DNA of 16,350 bases from an uncultured bacterium (GCA_934875675.1 CAKXIK010000016.1:1-16350), one strand, 5' to 3'; shown: positions 1 through 8,725, counted from the first letter of the stretch. Numbers and translations are program-made. The notes: generated by a model not told the origin, from the letters alone.

Positions 1-1878
1 GCTAAAGCCTTACGGCGGACTGCAATTGCAATTGCAGCTCTTTTTTTGACAGGCAGCATCACCGCATGCAGCCACGCAGATTCAACCTCAACAACGGACA
101 CAGGCTCCGAAAGCAATAATGTTCAGCAGGAAATCAACTTTAACTCTCTGGCAGAGGAAGACACGGACGCCTCTTATGATACTGACAAAGTGACAAAAAT
201 CACACTCAATGGCACAAACGCAGCCATCTCCGGCAATGGTGCATCTGTTTCCGCAGGTTCTGTGGTCATCGCTTCGGCGGGAACTTATCTGTTGGAAGGA
301 ACGCTGACAAATGGACAAATTTTGATTTTAACGGATAAAACCGCTACCGTGCGATTAATTTTAAACGGAACTTCCATCACCAGCACAAACAGCGCAGCGA
401 TTAACGGACAGCAGGCCGGCAAAATTATTGTCACCTTGGCAGACGGAACCGAAAACGCGCTCTGTGACGGAACCGGATACGACAGCGGCGAAGACGCGCC
501 CAGCGGCACACTTTATGCCAAGAACGATTTGACCATCAACGGAACCGGAAGCCTGACTGTGACCGGAAACTGCAACAACGGTATCGCCGCGAAAGACAAT
601 CTTGTCATCACCGGCGGTACAATTCAAGTTACGGCAGTGGGTAACGGCATCCGCGGCAAGGATTCTCTCACAATCACAGACGGCGATCTTACGGTTGATG
701 CGCAGGAAGACGGAATCAAATCCGCAAATGATACAGATGTCTCCAAGGGTTGGGTTCATATCGCCGGCGGAACGATCAACGTGACCAGCGGAGAGGATGG
801 GATTCAGGCTGAGACTGCACTTTTACTGGAAGGTGGTACACTCAATATTACAAGTGGCGGCGGAAGTGAAAACGGAACCTCTCAGCGTACACAGCAGGGC
901 GGTTTTCCCGGTTGGAGCAATGGCAATACATCTGCTTCTGATTCTGTCAGTGCCAAGGCACTCAAAGCAGGAAGCAGCCTCACTATGACGGGTGGAACGG
1001 CAACAATTGATTCTGCCGATGACTCCGTGCACTGCAATGGTGATGTCACCATCAGTGCCGGTTCTCTTTCCTTAACCAGCGGGGATGACGGGGTTCATGC
1101 CGACAGTACCCTGACCATCTCTGACGGAAACCTTACCATAACAAAAAGCTATGAGGGCTTGGAAGGCCAAGCAATCGTGATCTCTGGCGGTACAATGGAC
1201 GTAACGTCCTCCGACGACGGGCTCAATGCGGCCGGGGGCAGCGATTCCTCTTCCACCAATGGAAGACCTGGACAAAACATGTTTGCCTCTGAAGAAGGCG
1301 TATCGATTGAAATCAGCGGAGGAACCGTCCTCGTGAATGCCGGAGGGGATGGTGTTGATTCCAACGGTGATCTCACATTTTCCGGCGGAACCGTTCTGGT
1401 CAGCGGGCCCACCGACAACGGCAATGCCGCTTTGGACAGCAATGGCACCATGACCGTCAACGGTGGCACCCTGGTTGCCGCAGGAAGCAGCGGAATGGCA
1501 GAAAATCCATCTGCCGGCACACAATCCTGCGCCGCTTTTTACTTCTCACAATCGCAGCAAGCCAATACCCCGGTTCATCTTCTGGCAGAAGACGGCACCG
1601 TGCTTTTAAGCCTGACACCGCAAAAACAATATAATTACGTCATTTTCAGCTGCAGTGCTTTAGCGGACGGTATGACCGTTTCGGTTGCAACGGGCGGAAC
1701 CCTGAGCGGCGGAACCGGAGCAAACGGGCTTACAACCGGCGGCACGGTTTCCGGCGCAACTATCCTGCAAACTTTCTCGCTTTCCAGTGTTACCACTTCT
1801 TATTCCGAAAGTGGTGCGGTTAGCGGCGGAATGGGCCAAATGGGTGGCGGGTTTGGAGGCGGCAAGGGGCAACGTTGA
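1..1878 (+). CDS. Carbohydrate-binding beta-helix lipoprotein (Cthe_2159/DUF4353-like), 5' partial
   Basis: The reading frame is open from base 1. The first visible residues are a basic stretch (KALRR), a hydrophobic stretch and a lipobox-like ITAC at bases 58-69. This is a lipoprotein signal peptide whose start codon lies left of the window; the TTG at 46 falls inside the signal and is not the start. The cysteine would be lipidated and the protein anchored outside the membrane. The 625 visible residues are dominated by repeating GG-T-[ILV]-x-[ILV] and DG[IVL] units, such as ITGGTIQV, DDGVHAD and SSDDGLNAAG, typical of a right-handed parallel beta-helix. This pattern is known from the Cthe_2159 family of carbohydrate-binding proteins. 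Aspartates in the turns could bind calcium. The C-terminus is a Gly/Met-rich tail (GGMGQMGGGFGGG). Sugar-polymer binding at the surface is inferred from family resemblance. The gene converges on the HAD gene with an 18-base gap. Confidence 0.8.
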   Translation, partial: AKALRRTAIAIAALFLTGSITACSHADSTSTTDTGSESNNVQQEINFNSLAEEDTDASYDTDKVTKITLNGTNAAISGNGASVSAGSVVIASAGTYLLEGTLTNGQILILTDKTATVRLILNGTSITSTNSAAINGQQAGKIIVTLADGTENALCDGTGYDSGEDAPSGTLYAKNDLTINGTGSLTVTGNCNNGIAAKDNLVITGGTIQVTAVGNGIRGKDSLTITDGDLTVDAQEDGIKSANDTDVSKGWVHIAGGTINVTSGEDGIQAETALLLEGGTLNITSGGGSENGTSQRTQQGGFPGWSNGNTSASDSVSAKALKAGSSLTMTGGTATIDSADDSVHCNGDVTISAGSLSLTSGDDGVHADSTLTISDGNLTITKSYEGLEGQAIVISGGTMDVTSSDDGLNAAGGSDSSSTNGRPGQNMFASEEGVSIEISGGTVLVNAGGDGVDSNGDLTFSGGTVLVSGPTDNGNAALDSNGTMTVNGGTLVAAGSSGMAENPSAGTQSCAAFYFSQSQQANTPVHLLAEDGTVLLSLTPQKQYNYVIFSCSALADGMTVSVATGGTLSGGTGANGLTTGGTVSGATILQTFSLSSVTTSYSESGAVSGGMGQMGGGFGGGKGQR

Positions 1879-1896
1879 CTCCGCTTTGTCTTCTTA

Positions 1897-2718
1897 TTAA
1901 ATCAGGTGAATCATTTCAAACGCTTTTTTCAGTCCGTCGCAATCAATGGAATCTGTAATAAAATCCGCAATTTGTTTTAATTCTTGCGTAGCGTTTCCCA
2001 TGGCAATGCCAATGTTGGCAAAATGAATCATATCCATATCATTGTCTCCGTCGCCGACTGCAACGGAATCCTGAACCGAAGCACCGCAGTGTTGCAGGCA
2101 GTCGCGGATGCCGGTTGCCTTATTGACCGAGCTAAGGGAAACCTCTCCATTCACTGCACAAAGGTCACCAAAGCTATAGCCTGCAATCTGATAATCCGCA
2201 CCAACCGCTTTCCTCATTGCTGATACTTCTGCATCGGCGTTGTAATAAACTACCTTTTCCACATTCGTCAATTCACCTGCAGATTGCACCGGCGTAAGAT
2301 CTCCAAACAAATTTACCATTTTGTCCGGGTCAATTCCATTTTGCATAAAATAGTCAAAGATTCCTTTTGTGCACCACGGTTCAGCATAAAGCCGCTGCTC
2401 CGTCTGCAAACAAAATGGAATCTTTTTTTGATAAAAAAGATTTAACAACGCCTGCAGCTTGCCTGATGAAAAAAAATGACGCGCAATATTTTTCCCTTTA
2501 TATTCCACATTTGCACCGGAAGAAGATATAATGCCGTCAAACAGAATCTTTTTAAGCAACCAAGGATAAATTTGCGACTTTTGTCTTCCCGTACACAAAA
2601 TTAACCGATGCCCGTTTTGCTGAGCCTGCCGCAAAGCAGATTCTGCGGAATGTGGTAATCGACCTTCAAAATCGACCAAGGTTCCGTCTACATCTAAAAA
2701 AACATATTTTTGGCTCAT
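1897..2718 (-). CDS. Cof-type HAD-IIB family hydrolase (sugar-phosphate/nucleotide phosphatase-like)
   Basis: This 273-aa cytoplasmic phosphatase belongs to the Cof/YidA-type HAD group. Motif I is FLDVDGT, with nucleophile Asp9 and acid/base Asp11. Motif II is the Thr of LILCTGR. Motif III is probably the Lys in NVEKVV. Motif IV is GDGDNDMDM, followed by IGIAMGNA. The alpha/beta cap (C2B type) lies between motifs II and III. The length fits the family. The start is placed at 2718 because ACGGAGGATAAA stands directly before that ATG; an upstream in-frame ATG at 2745 has no such site. It follows lrgB by 37 bases on the same strand, so it is probably the last gene of that transcript. Substrates in this family vary widely (sugar phosphates, FMN, pyridoxal phosphate), and the sequence does not decide among them. 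Confidence 0.85.
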   Translation of the reverse strand: MSQKYVFLDVDGTLVDFEGRLPHSAESALRQAQQNGHRLILCTGRQKSQIYPWLLKKILFDGIISSSGANVEYKGKNIARHFFSSGKLQALLNLFYQKKIPFCLQTEQRLYAEPWCTKGIFDYFMQNGIDPDKMVNLFGDLTPVQSAGELTNVEKVVYYNADAEVSAMRKAVGADYQIAGYSFGDLCAVNGEVSLSSVNKATGIRDCLQHCGASVQDSVAVGDGDNDMDMIHFANIGIAMGNATQELKQIADFITDSIDCDGLKKAFEMIHLI

Positions 2719-2755
2719 TTTATCCTCCGTTTTTGCAGAATACAAATTTCTGAAA

Positions 2756-3460
2756 TTACATCAAATTTGCAAAAATGCTTGCTCCGATGACCGTCAGCAA
2801 GCCAGCAACCGCAATGGAAAGACTGCTGATGGCACCTTCTACCTCTCCCATTTCCATTGCCTTTACCGTACCGATGGCATGCGCTGAAGAGCCAATTCCA
2901 ACCCCCTTGGCAATTGGTTCATGAATGCGGAACAATTTGCACACAAGCTCGGCAATCATATTGCCAAAAACCCCTGTAATGATGATCACTGCGACGGTAA
3001 TGGTTGTGATCCCCCCTTGCTCCTGCGAAACCGCCATACCAATCGCAGTTGTAATTGACTTGGGGAGCAGCGTTACATACTGCTCGTGAGTGAAACCGAA
3101 AAGTGCGGACATTCCCAACACGCTCAATAAGCTTGTTATCACACCGGAAACAATTCCGGCTGTAATGGCAATCACATTTTTCTTTAAAAGCTCCAGTTGC
3201 TCATACAGCGGAATTGCGAGGCAAACCGTTGCCGGAGTTAAGAGATAACTGAGGTACTTTGCGCCCTCATTATAGCTCGCGTAATCCACCCGAAACACCA
3301 GCAATAGTACCATCACAACAATCACTGAAATCAGCAGCGGGTTAAATACCGCAAGCTTCCACTTCTTTTTAATCCACAAGCCAAGTTGATAGGAAAGCAG
3401 GCTGACCACCACACCAAAGAAAACCGAAGTTCCAAAAAAATCTTTCATTTCTATGACCAT
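2756..3460 (-). CDS. lrgB: LrgB/CidB family membrane protein
   Basis: This is a polytopic membrane protein of about 234 aa with several hydrophobic helices. LrgB works with LrgA as a holin/antiholin-like pair; in other Firmicutes such pairs affect murein hydrolase activity, lysis and pyruvate or other small-metabolite transport. Family features seen are FFGVVVSLLSYQLG near the N-terminus, the LTPATVCLAIPLYEQ segment, LLPKSITTAIGMAVS, and the C-terminal SSAHAIGTVKAMEMGEVEGAISSL. The start is uncertain. In-frame ATGs lie at 3490, 3460 and 3448. The one at 3490 has no ribosome site; GGCGGAAAGG lies just before 3460, which I chose. The gene begins about 75 bases after lrgA ends and is followed by the HAD gene. 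No regulator such as LytR lies nearby. Confidence 0.85.
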   Translation of the reverse strand: MVIEMKDFFGTSVFFGVVVSLLSYQLGLWIKKKWKLAVFNPLLISVIVVMVLLLVFRVDYASYNEGAKYLSYLLTPATVCLAIPLYEQLELLKKNVIAITAGIVSGVITSLLSVLGMSALFGFTHEQYVTLLPKSITTAIGMAVSQEQGGITTITVAVIIITGVFGNMIAELVCKLFRIHEPIAKGVGIGSSAHAIGTVKAMEMGEVEGAISSLSIAVAGLLTVIGASIFANLM

Positions 3461-3534
3461 GCCTTTCCGCCGAACCGTCACCAATTGCATTGTTTCATTT
3501 TCTCAAGAAACCGCGGTCTTTTCTTAAAAAATAT

Positions 3535-3921
3535 TCAAAGCTTTACGGATTCCTGCTCACGTTTATTTTTTCTTTTTTCCTGAAGACGAATGACCGCCTG
3601 CGTGACTCTTCCGGAAACCACCATTACCAGAACCGTGGAAACGAGGGTGATGGCAAGCACCTGCACACAGATTGGACTGAGCACCTCCCATGATTCCAGC
3701 AAGCCCACTGCCGCAGGAATAAACATCATCGGCATGATCTCAATCAGAAATACACCGGCATCTTTCACCTGTTCCAGCTTAACTACGTTTAGTTTCAACG
3801 CAAGCAGCATTAGCACCAATCCATATATACTCGCCGGAACCGGAAGCGGAATTACGAAGCGCAGTGCTTCGCCCAAAAAGGAGACTGCCAGAATAATCGC
3901 CGCTTGTTTCATCCATTTCAT
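3535..3921 (-). CDS. lrgA: LrgA/CidA family holin-like membrane protein
   Basis: This protein of about 128 aa has four hydrophobic helices, the usual size and topology of LrgA/CidA/YohJ. The hallmark segment PLPVPASIYGLVLMLLAL is present, followed by LEQVKDAGVFLIEIMPMMFIPAAVGLL, and the C-terminal tail is highly charged (EKRKNKREQE). It is the partner of LrgB in a membrane export or lysis-modulating system; a metabolite-transport role is also reported for the family. The start is placed at the ATG at 3921. An in-frame GTG at 3927 sits at a better distance from GAAAGG and may be the true start, while the ATG at 3912 is another option. A strong hairpin lies between plsY and this gene. The unit may therefore be separately transcribed or reached by read-through. 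Confidence 0.85.
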   Translation of the reverse strand: MKWMKQAAIILAVSFLGEALRFVIPLPVPASIYGLVLMLLALKLNVVKLEQVKDAGVFLIEIMPMMFIPAAVGLLESWEVLSPICVQVLAITLVSTVLVMVVSGRVTQAVIRLQEKRKNKREQESVKL

Positions 3922-3949
3922 CCACACACAAGTCCTTTCGATATGCAAA

Positions 3950-3978
3950 CAGGCGGCCCGGTTTTTCCGGACCGCCTG
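3950..3978 (-). terminator. Hairpin terminator or attenuator after plsY
   Basis: Twelve-base arms flank a five-base loop: CAGGCGGTCCGG, AAAAA, CCGGGCCGCCTG in leftward RNA. The only imperfect pair is a G-U wobble on the minus strand, which would be a C-A mismatch on the plus strand, so leftward RNA is favoured. It starts 4 bases after the plsY stop. The following T-tract is short (TTTG), so termination may be partial and some transcripts may continue into lrgA. Confidence 0.6.
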
Positions 3979-3981
3979 TCA

Positions 3982-4707
3982 TCAGTCTTTGGAACGAATC
4001 GGTTGCTCTGTTCCCTGCAAAATCCGAACAATATTGGCACGATGCTTGACCACCATAATAATCCCCACCAGCGCCGCAAACACCGTTGCAATGATTACAT
4101 ACGTCAGCGTATATGGCGCATCAGAGGTATGAATCACCTTTCGGTAATCCACAAAATAAGCAACTAAAAATGTGGTCACCGGATACAGAATCCCGCAAAT
4201 CACCGAGCCCAGTGATACGATGCGTGTACAAAGCATTACAATCACAAAAACAGCAAATTCAATTAAGAAAACACGCCAGTCGATTAATAACATCATTGCT
4301 GCAGCGGTCGTAACGCCTTTTCCGCCGCGAAAACGGAAGAACAATGGAAAAATATGTCCCAGAAAACAGCTGATCCCCGCCAGATATGACGCATAACGGA
4401 GAAGAATATCCAAATTATCGATCGCCTGTGGCAGCATACCGGTAAAAATCAACCGTCCAATCAGAATTGCAGCAACCTGCTTGGCAAAATCACCTGCAAA
4501 AGTGAGCAATGCAGGCACCTTTCCCACAGAACGGAGCACATTCGTTGCCCCTGCATTGCCGCTGCCAAAATTTCGGATGTCTTTCCTGATATAAATATTC
4601 GTTACAATAATCGAAAAATTGATACTTCCCAATAGATAACCGACCACCACTACGGCCAGCGTTGGCAGACTAAAATATTGAAAGAAGAGGTTCAATGTTT
4701 CACCCAT
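3982..4707 (-). CDS. plsY: Glycerol-3-phosphate acyltransferase PlsY
   Basis: This 241-aa integral membrane enzyme transfers the acyl group from acyl-phosphate (made by PlsX) to sn-glycerol 3-phosphate, the first step of phospholipid synthesis in most Gram-positive bacteria. All three family motifs are visible: GSGNAGATNVLR for phosphate binding, GHIFPLFFRFRGGKGVTT for the glycerol-3-phosphate site, and the C-terminal KHRANIVRILQGTE. Several transmembrane helices surround them. The start at 4707 is chosen for AAAGGAG eight bases upstream; longer in-frame starts would run into der. The der stop lies 14 bases upstream, so the two are probably co-transcribed. A neighbouring gpsA, common in related genomes, is absent here and replaced by lrgAB. 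Confidence 0.95.
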   Translation of the reverse strand: MGETLNLFFQYFSLPTLAVVVVGYLLGSINFSIIVTNIYIRKDIRNFGSGNAGATNVLRSVGKVPALLTFAGDFAKQVAAILIGRLIFTGMLPQAIDNLDILLRYASYLAGISCFLGHIFPLFFRFRGGKGVTTAAAMMLLIDWRVFLIEFAVFVIVMLCTRIVSLGSVICGILYPVTTFLVAYFVDYRKVIHTSDAPYTLTYVIIATVFAALVGIIMVVKHRANIVRILQGTEQPIRSKD

Positions 4708-4720
4708 GATGCATGCTCCT

Positions 4721-6049
4721 TTATTTTTGCTGATCCCCGCGTTCGCGAACGATAATTCGGATCGGCGTTCCAAGTAATCCAAAGGTTTCTCTGATCTGAT
4801 TTTCCAGATAACGCTGGTAAGAAAAATGGAACAATTCAGCCGAGTTCACAAAGCACACAAATGTGGGCGGCTTGGTGGAAGCCTGTGTCATATAATAAAT
4901 TTTCAGACGTCTGCCTTTATCGGACGGGGGCTGTACACGCGCAGTTGCATCCGCCAGAATATCGTTCAAGCGCCCGGTTGGGATGCGCATGGCGTTGTGT
5001 GACGCAACCTGGCAGATCATTTCAAACAGATTATCCACCCGCTGACCCGTTTTTGCTGAAATAAAGATAAACGGTGCATAGGACATAAACGAAAAATCAT
5101 TTTCCAACTGCTTGCGGAATTGTGCCATTGTATTGCCGTCTTTTTCAACTGCATCCCACTTGTTCACCGCAATGATGCAGCCCTTGCCCTGCTCGTGCGC
5201 AAGCCCTGCCACCTTGGAATCCTGCTCTGTAAAGCCCTCCTGTGCATCGATCATGATGACGCAAACATCGGCACGTTCCACCGCCATCTGGGCACGCAGC
5301 ACACTATATCGTTCGATGGCATCCTCGACCTTTTTCTGGCGACGAAGACCTGCGGTATCGATAAACACAAATTTACCAAATTTATTTTCTACGGTGGTAT
5401 CAATTGCGTCGCGTGTTGTTCCGGCTATATCGGACACGATGGAGCGTTCCTCTCCCGAAACGCGGTTTACCAAAGAGGATTTTCCCACATTCGGCTTGCC
5501 GATCAATGCAACATGAATGATTTCGCCGTCATCCTCATTTTCCGCTTCGTCCGGGAAGTGACGCAGCACCTCGTCCAAAAGATCGCCGGTACCATGACCG
5601 TGAACGGAGGAAACCGGAATCGGATCGCCAAGGCCAAGGTTGTAAAATTCATAAAATTCCGCCGGAATCCCACCGGGAGAATCACATTTGTTGACACAAA
5701 GGATCACGGGGCGTCCGCTCTTTTGAAGCATGGATGCAATCTCGGCATCGGTTGCAACCACACCGGAGCGCAGATCTGTCACAAAAATAATCACATCTGC
5801 CGCATCGATTGCAAGCTGAGCCTGACGGCGCATCTGTGACAAAATAATATCATCGGAATACGGCTCGATACCGCCGGTATCCACCAACATGAATTTTCTG
5901 GTACACCATTCACACTCGCCATAAATCCGGTCACGCGTCACACCCGGGGAATCGTCTACAATGGAAAGCCTTTGACCGACCAACTTGTTAAACAATGTGG
6001 ATTTTCCCACATTAGGTCGTCCGACAATGGCTACTACCGGTTTTGCCAT
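4721..6049 (-). CDS. der: Ribosome biogenesis GTPase Der (EngA)
   Basis: This 442-aa tandem GTPase acts in late assembly of the 50S ribosomal subunit. The first G domain has GRPNVGKST at residues 10-18, DTGG, and NKCD. The second has GKPNVGKSS at about residue 185, DTAG, and NKWD. A C-terminal KH-like domain follows, ending IRIIVRERG. The length is standard and all G motifs are intact. The ATG at 6049 fits the universal N-terminus (AKPVVAIVGRPNVGKS). It is preceded by AAAGGACGG, somewhat far from the start. The gene sits between the DUF512 gene (112-base gap) and plsY (14-base gap), a common clostridial order. The long rightward open frames inside it are shadows. Confidence 0.97.
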   Translation of the reverse strand: MAKPVVAIVGRPNVGKSTLFNKLVGQRLSIVDDSPGVTRDRIYGECEWCTRKFMLVDTGGIEPYSDDIILSQMRRQAQLAIDAADVIIFVTDLRSGVVATDAEIASMLQKSGRPVILCVNKCDSPGGIPAEFYEFYNLGLGDPIPVSSVHGHGTGDLLDEVLRHFPDEAENEDDGEIIHVALIGKPNVGKSSLVNRVSGEERSIVSDIAGTTRDAIDTTVENKFGKFVFIDTAGLRRQKKVEDAIERYSVLRAQMAVERADVCVIMIDAQEGFTEQDSKVAGLAHEQGKGCIIAVNKWDAVEKDGNTMAQFRKQLENDFSFMSYAPFIFISAKTGQRVDNLFEMICQVASHNAMRIPTGRLNDILADATARVQPPSDKGRRLKIYYMTQASTKPPTFVCFVNSAELFHFSYQRYLENQIRETFGLLGTPIRIIVRERGDQQK

Positions 6050-6161
6050 GGTTTCTAATCCGTCCTTTCACGAAATCCGGATTGGGGCTTACCCAAGCAT
6101 CCGGCAGTTTCGGCTAAAAATCAATTTTCATATTGTACCGACGGTTGTATCGGGAAATCTG

Positions 6162-7472
6162 TCAGATACCCAACGCACACTCCAACAAATCGGCACCGTC
6201 CTCCCCGACAATAACAACCGGCACACCAAGCTTTTTGGAAAGCTCCTCCACCGTAACATCGTCAAGGAATCTATCCTGTTCATGCCGCAGCATCACCGCC
6301 GGAATCAGGAACTCACTGCCAAGCGGACGACCGGAAATCTGTGCGAGGATATCGCCTCCGGTCACCAGACCTGCTACATTAATCTGCGTACCAAAAAAGT
6401 TATTCTCGATTGCATACAGGTGATATTCAAAATTATCGCATTTTTCTTTCAGCGCGTCAAGCAGTTTTGCAAGAATCGGCGCTGCAGAAACACCGGTTGC
6501 CAGAGAAATTTCTCGTTTTGTGGGGCAATCGGCTGCTGTAATATCGGTTAACGCATCTGCAAACTGCTCACGCAGCAAAGTAATTGCACCGACACCATTT
6601 TCCAGCTGAGGATATCCGTCATATTCTTCCTCTGTTGGCAGCGGACGATTCGCTTTGAGATAGAATTCATCGGCGGCGTAAAAAATCCTTGTGCCGTATT
6701 TCTCTTTGCAGTGTTTGCCAACCGCTTCGATGGCATCGATCACCTCCGCTGCAGTTTGAGCGGTATAAGGCTGCAGTTCAGTGAGACCCTGACGATATTT
6801 TGTTAGCCCTACCGGCACCGTCGCAACACTTTCCACTGCCGGGTAAAGCTTTTCCAGATCACGCATGGAACGTTCCAGTTCTGCACCATCATTAATCCCT
6901 GGACAGAGAACCAGCTGACAGTTAATCCGGGCACCGCCTTGTGCGAGCTGCTCCAAATATTTGAGAGATTCGCCGGCAAAACGGTTATGCATCATCTTTT
7001 CGCGCAGCTGGGGATTGGTGGTGTGAACGGAAATATTGATTGGACTAATGTGCATGGCAAGAATCCGGTCAACCTCCTGCTGTGAAATATTGGTCAACGT
7101 AATATAGTTGCCGAACAAAAATGACAGCCGATCATCGTCATCCTTAAAATAAAGGCTTTCCCGCATACCGGGCGGAAGTTGATCTATAAAACAAAAAATA
7201 CAATTATTTCTGCAGCGTCGCTGCTGATCCATCAGATACGTTTCAAACTCCAGTCCAAGACTTGCATACTGCGACTTGCGCAATTCTATCTGCCGCGGCT
7301 GACCGTTTGTTCCGTTGAGCAAAACTGTCAAATTCGTATTTGTTTCATAAAAGCGAAAATCAAGAACATCGTTGATTTCGTGTCCGTTGATGGCAACTAA
7401 TGTTTCTCCGGCACAGATACCATGTTTTTTTGCAATACTTTTGTCTCCTACACCGCAGATTTTAACGGCCAT
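6162..7472 (-). CDS. DUF512 family protein with PDZ-like N-terminus and radical-SAM-like iron-sulfur motif
   Basis: This 436-aa protein is of unknown function. The N-terminal 60 or so residues look PDZ-like (GICAGETLVAINGHEINDVLDF). Next comes a C-x3-C-x2-C cluster, CRNNCIFC at C87, C91 and C94. This is the radical SAM spacing, followed by FIDQLPPGMR and KDDDDRLSFLFGNYITLTN. The C-terminal part is the DUF512 domain, with LATGVSAAPILAKLLD and GLVTGGDIL. Known homologues are annotated only as putative Fe-S oxidoreductases. The start is placed at 7472 because AAAAGGAGA lies seven bases upstream; in-frame ATGs at 7478 and 7526 fit the ribosome site worse. The preceding gene ends 50 bases upstream. 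Its conserved position before der suggests a housekeeping role, which is inference. Confidence 0.85.
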   Translation of the reverse strand: MAVKICGVGDKSIAKKHGICAGETLVAINGHEINDVLDFRFYETNTNLTVLLNGTNGQPRQIELRKSQYASLGLEFETYLMDQQRRCRNNCIFCFIDQLPPGMRESLYFKDDDDRLSFLFGNYITLTNISQQEVDRILAMHISPINISVHTTNPQLREKMMHNRFAGESLKYLEQLAQGGARINCQLVLCPGINDGAELERSMRDLEKLYPAVESVATVPVGLTKYRQGLTELQPYTAQTAAEVIDAIEAVGKHCKEKYGTRIFYAADEFYLKANRPLPTEEEYDGYPQLENGVGAITLLREQFADALTDITAADCPTKREISLATGVSAAPILAKLLDALKEKCDNFEYHLYAIENNFFGTQINVAGLVTGGDILAQISGRPLGSEFLIPAVMLRHEQDRFLDDVTVEELSKKLGVPVVIVGEDGADLLECALGI

Positions 7473-7522
7473 TTTCATTCTCCTTTTCGCTTGGATTATT
7501 CTTTTGCATCCGAGCCAAAATT

Positions 7523-8545
7523 TCAAAAGCGTTCTTCACATAGATTGATTGAGACGGTAACATCCTCGCATATTTTATGCCAGAACATTGCTCTCCATTT
7601 TACCTGTTCCGCATGCTGAAAACGAAGTGCGGAACAGGCATGATGAATCGTTTCCCGCGAGCCTGCCACACACGAAACGGCTACTGCCACCGGACCATCC
7701 GCACTGCCAATGATTCCAAATGCAGCAGCATCTCCGCCATCCGCCATTTTCTGACCATCTTTAGGAACCGGATTATCCCCGGGTTCAGTATCCACCAGAC
7801 AAAAATTTCCGTCAGAAAGTTCCGGTGTTACCGTGTAGGACAACTGCGTCATACACCGTGGAAACGTCCACTGCCCATCCGCAAAAAAATGCGGAGGTAA
7901 TGTTTCCTGCGAGATCTCTCTCACCGAAAGTCTGTACTGCTCGCCGGTAACAGGGTTTTCCAGTTCTAACAGTTGTCCTTCCCACAAATCAGGGAAGGAT
8001 GCACCGAAAACCGGGATTCGTTCTGCTGCAAGCTGAAGCTCTACACTCCGCATAATCGGTGTTCGCTTGGTCGCCCATAAAAAAGTCATCCGTTCCAATC
8101 GCCACTTCAACTGCGGATTTAGCTGATAATGTTTGATCGCCTTTTCTCCTCCGCAATCAGCTTCTTGAGGATCGTGAGGATTCCATGTGATTGTGCATGA
8201 TTGATTCCAATCTAACTCACGACCGTTTAAATTCACTTGTGGGTGAATCGATTCAATCCGCAGATCTTCCGACTGAAAAAAGAGTTGTTGGCCATTGGAT
8301 TGATCGTGATGCGGTTTAGAATCAGTCGATACCGATTCCAGAGGAATTTCCTCGCAAAGGTCGAGAACCAAACCTTTGCCGCAGCAATAGGCGGACAAGA
8401 TTCTCCAGTTGCTTCCGTTCCATTTGAATTCTTTTTGAATGGAATACTCGGTACCAGGTCTTTCCCTCCCGCTATTTTCACCGAATCTTCCGGAAAAAAA
8501 GACCTTCCACCCGGAATCCATAATATTCCGGGTTTGTTCTGCCAT
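7523..8545 (-). CDS. Unrecognised 340-aa protein carrying a GIIGSADGP motif
   Basis: I do not recognise the overall family. The protein is soluble, with no signal peptide and no long hydrophobic stretch. It is rich in Trp, Cys and Gln and looks largely beta-structured. One local match stands out: FGIIGSADGPVAVAV at about residues 276-290. This resembles the IGIIGGADGPTAI signature of the beta subunit of sodium-pumping decarboxylases (OadB/GcdB), but here it lies in a protein with no transmembrane helices. The ATG at 8545 is chosen because AAAAAAGGAG lies upstream, ten bases away. An in-frame ATG at 8626 lies almost on the predicted transcription start and has no ribosome site. The gene begins the leftward set that continues into DUF512, der and plsY. 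Confidence 0.65.
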   Translation of the reverse strand: MAEQTRNIMDSGWKVFFSGRFGENSGRERPGTEYSIQKEFKWNGSNWRILSAYCCGKGLVLDLCEEIPLESVSTDSKPHHDQSNGQQLFFQSEDLRIESIHPQVNLNGRELDWNQSCTITWNPHDPQEADCGGEKAIKHYQLNPQLKWRLERMTFLWATKRTPIMRSVELQLAAERIPVFGASFPDLWEGQLLELENPVTGEQYRLSVREISQETLPPHFFADGQWTFPRCMTQLSYTVTPELSDGNFCLVDTEPGDNPVPKDGQKMADGGDAAAFGIIGSADGPVAVAVSCVAGSRETIHHACSALRFQHAEQVKWRAMFWHKICEDVTVSINLCEERF

Positions 8546-8632
8546 CGCACTACAACTCCTTTTTTCAGAATACGGGATACTGTCCGCACTCCAATAATTC
8601 CAAATCCACGGGTCTGTTTCTATCATTTCCCC

Positions 8633-8641
8633 ATTATATCA
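8633..8641 (-). promoter_or_regulatory. Extended -10 promoter for the leftward DUF512-der-plsY set
   Basis: TGATATAAT reads leftward here, an exact TGnTATAAT extended -10. No good -35 lies at 16-18 bases, which extended -10 promoters tolerate. Transcription would start near 8626, giving a leader of about 80 bases before the ATG at 8545. It lies just downstream of the rpmF terminator, as expected for a new unit. Confidence 0.5.
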
Positions 8642-8667
8642 AAATTCTATGGGTCAACCAGAAATTC

Positions 8668-8699
8668 AAAAAAAATAGAGAAGGATTTCTCCTCCTCTA
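8668..8699 (-). terminator. Rho-independent terminator of yceD-rpmF
   Basis: Leftward RNA forms a ten-base stem (TAGAGGAGGA with TCCTTCTCTA, one G-U pair) closed by a GAAA tetraloop and followed by eight U. It lies 27 bases after the rpmF stop codon. Confidence 0.85.
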
Positions 8700-8725
8700 C
8701 TTTTCCGGAAAAAAGAGCGTCAAGC

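Noticed and set aside
5120..5839. Rightward open frame of 239 codons
   Set aside because: It is antisense to der, which shows all GTPase motifs; it is a codon-usage shadow.
8652..8657. TTGACC as -35 of the promoter before the 340-aa gene
   Set aside because: Only 13 bases separate it from TATAAT, too short. The extended -10 alone explains the promoter better.
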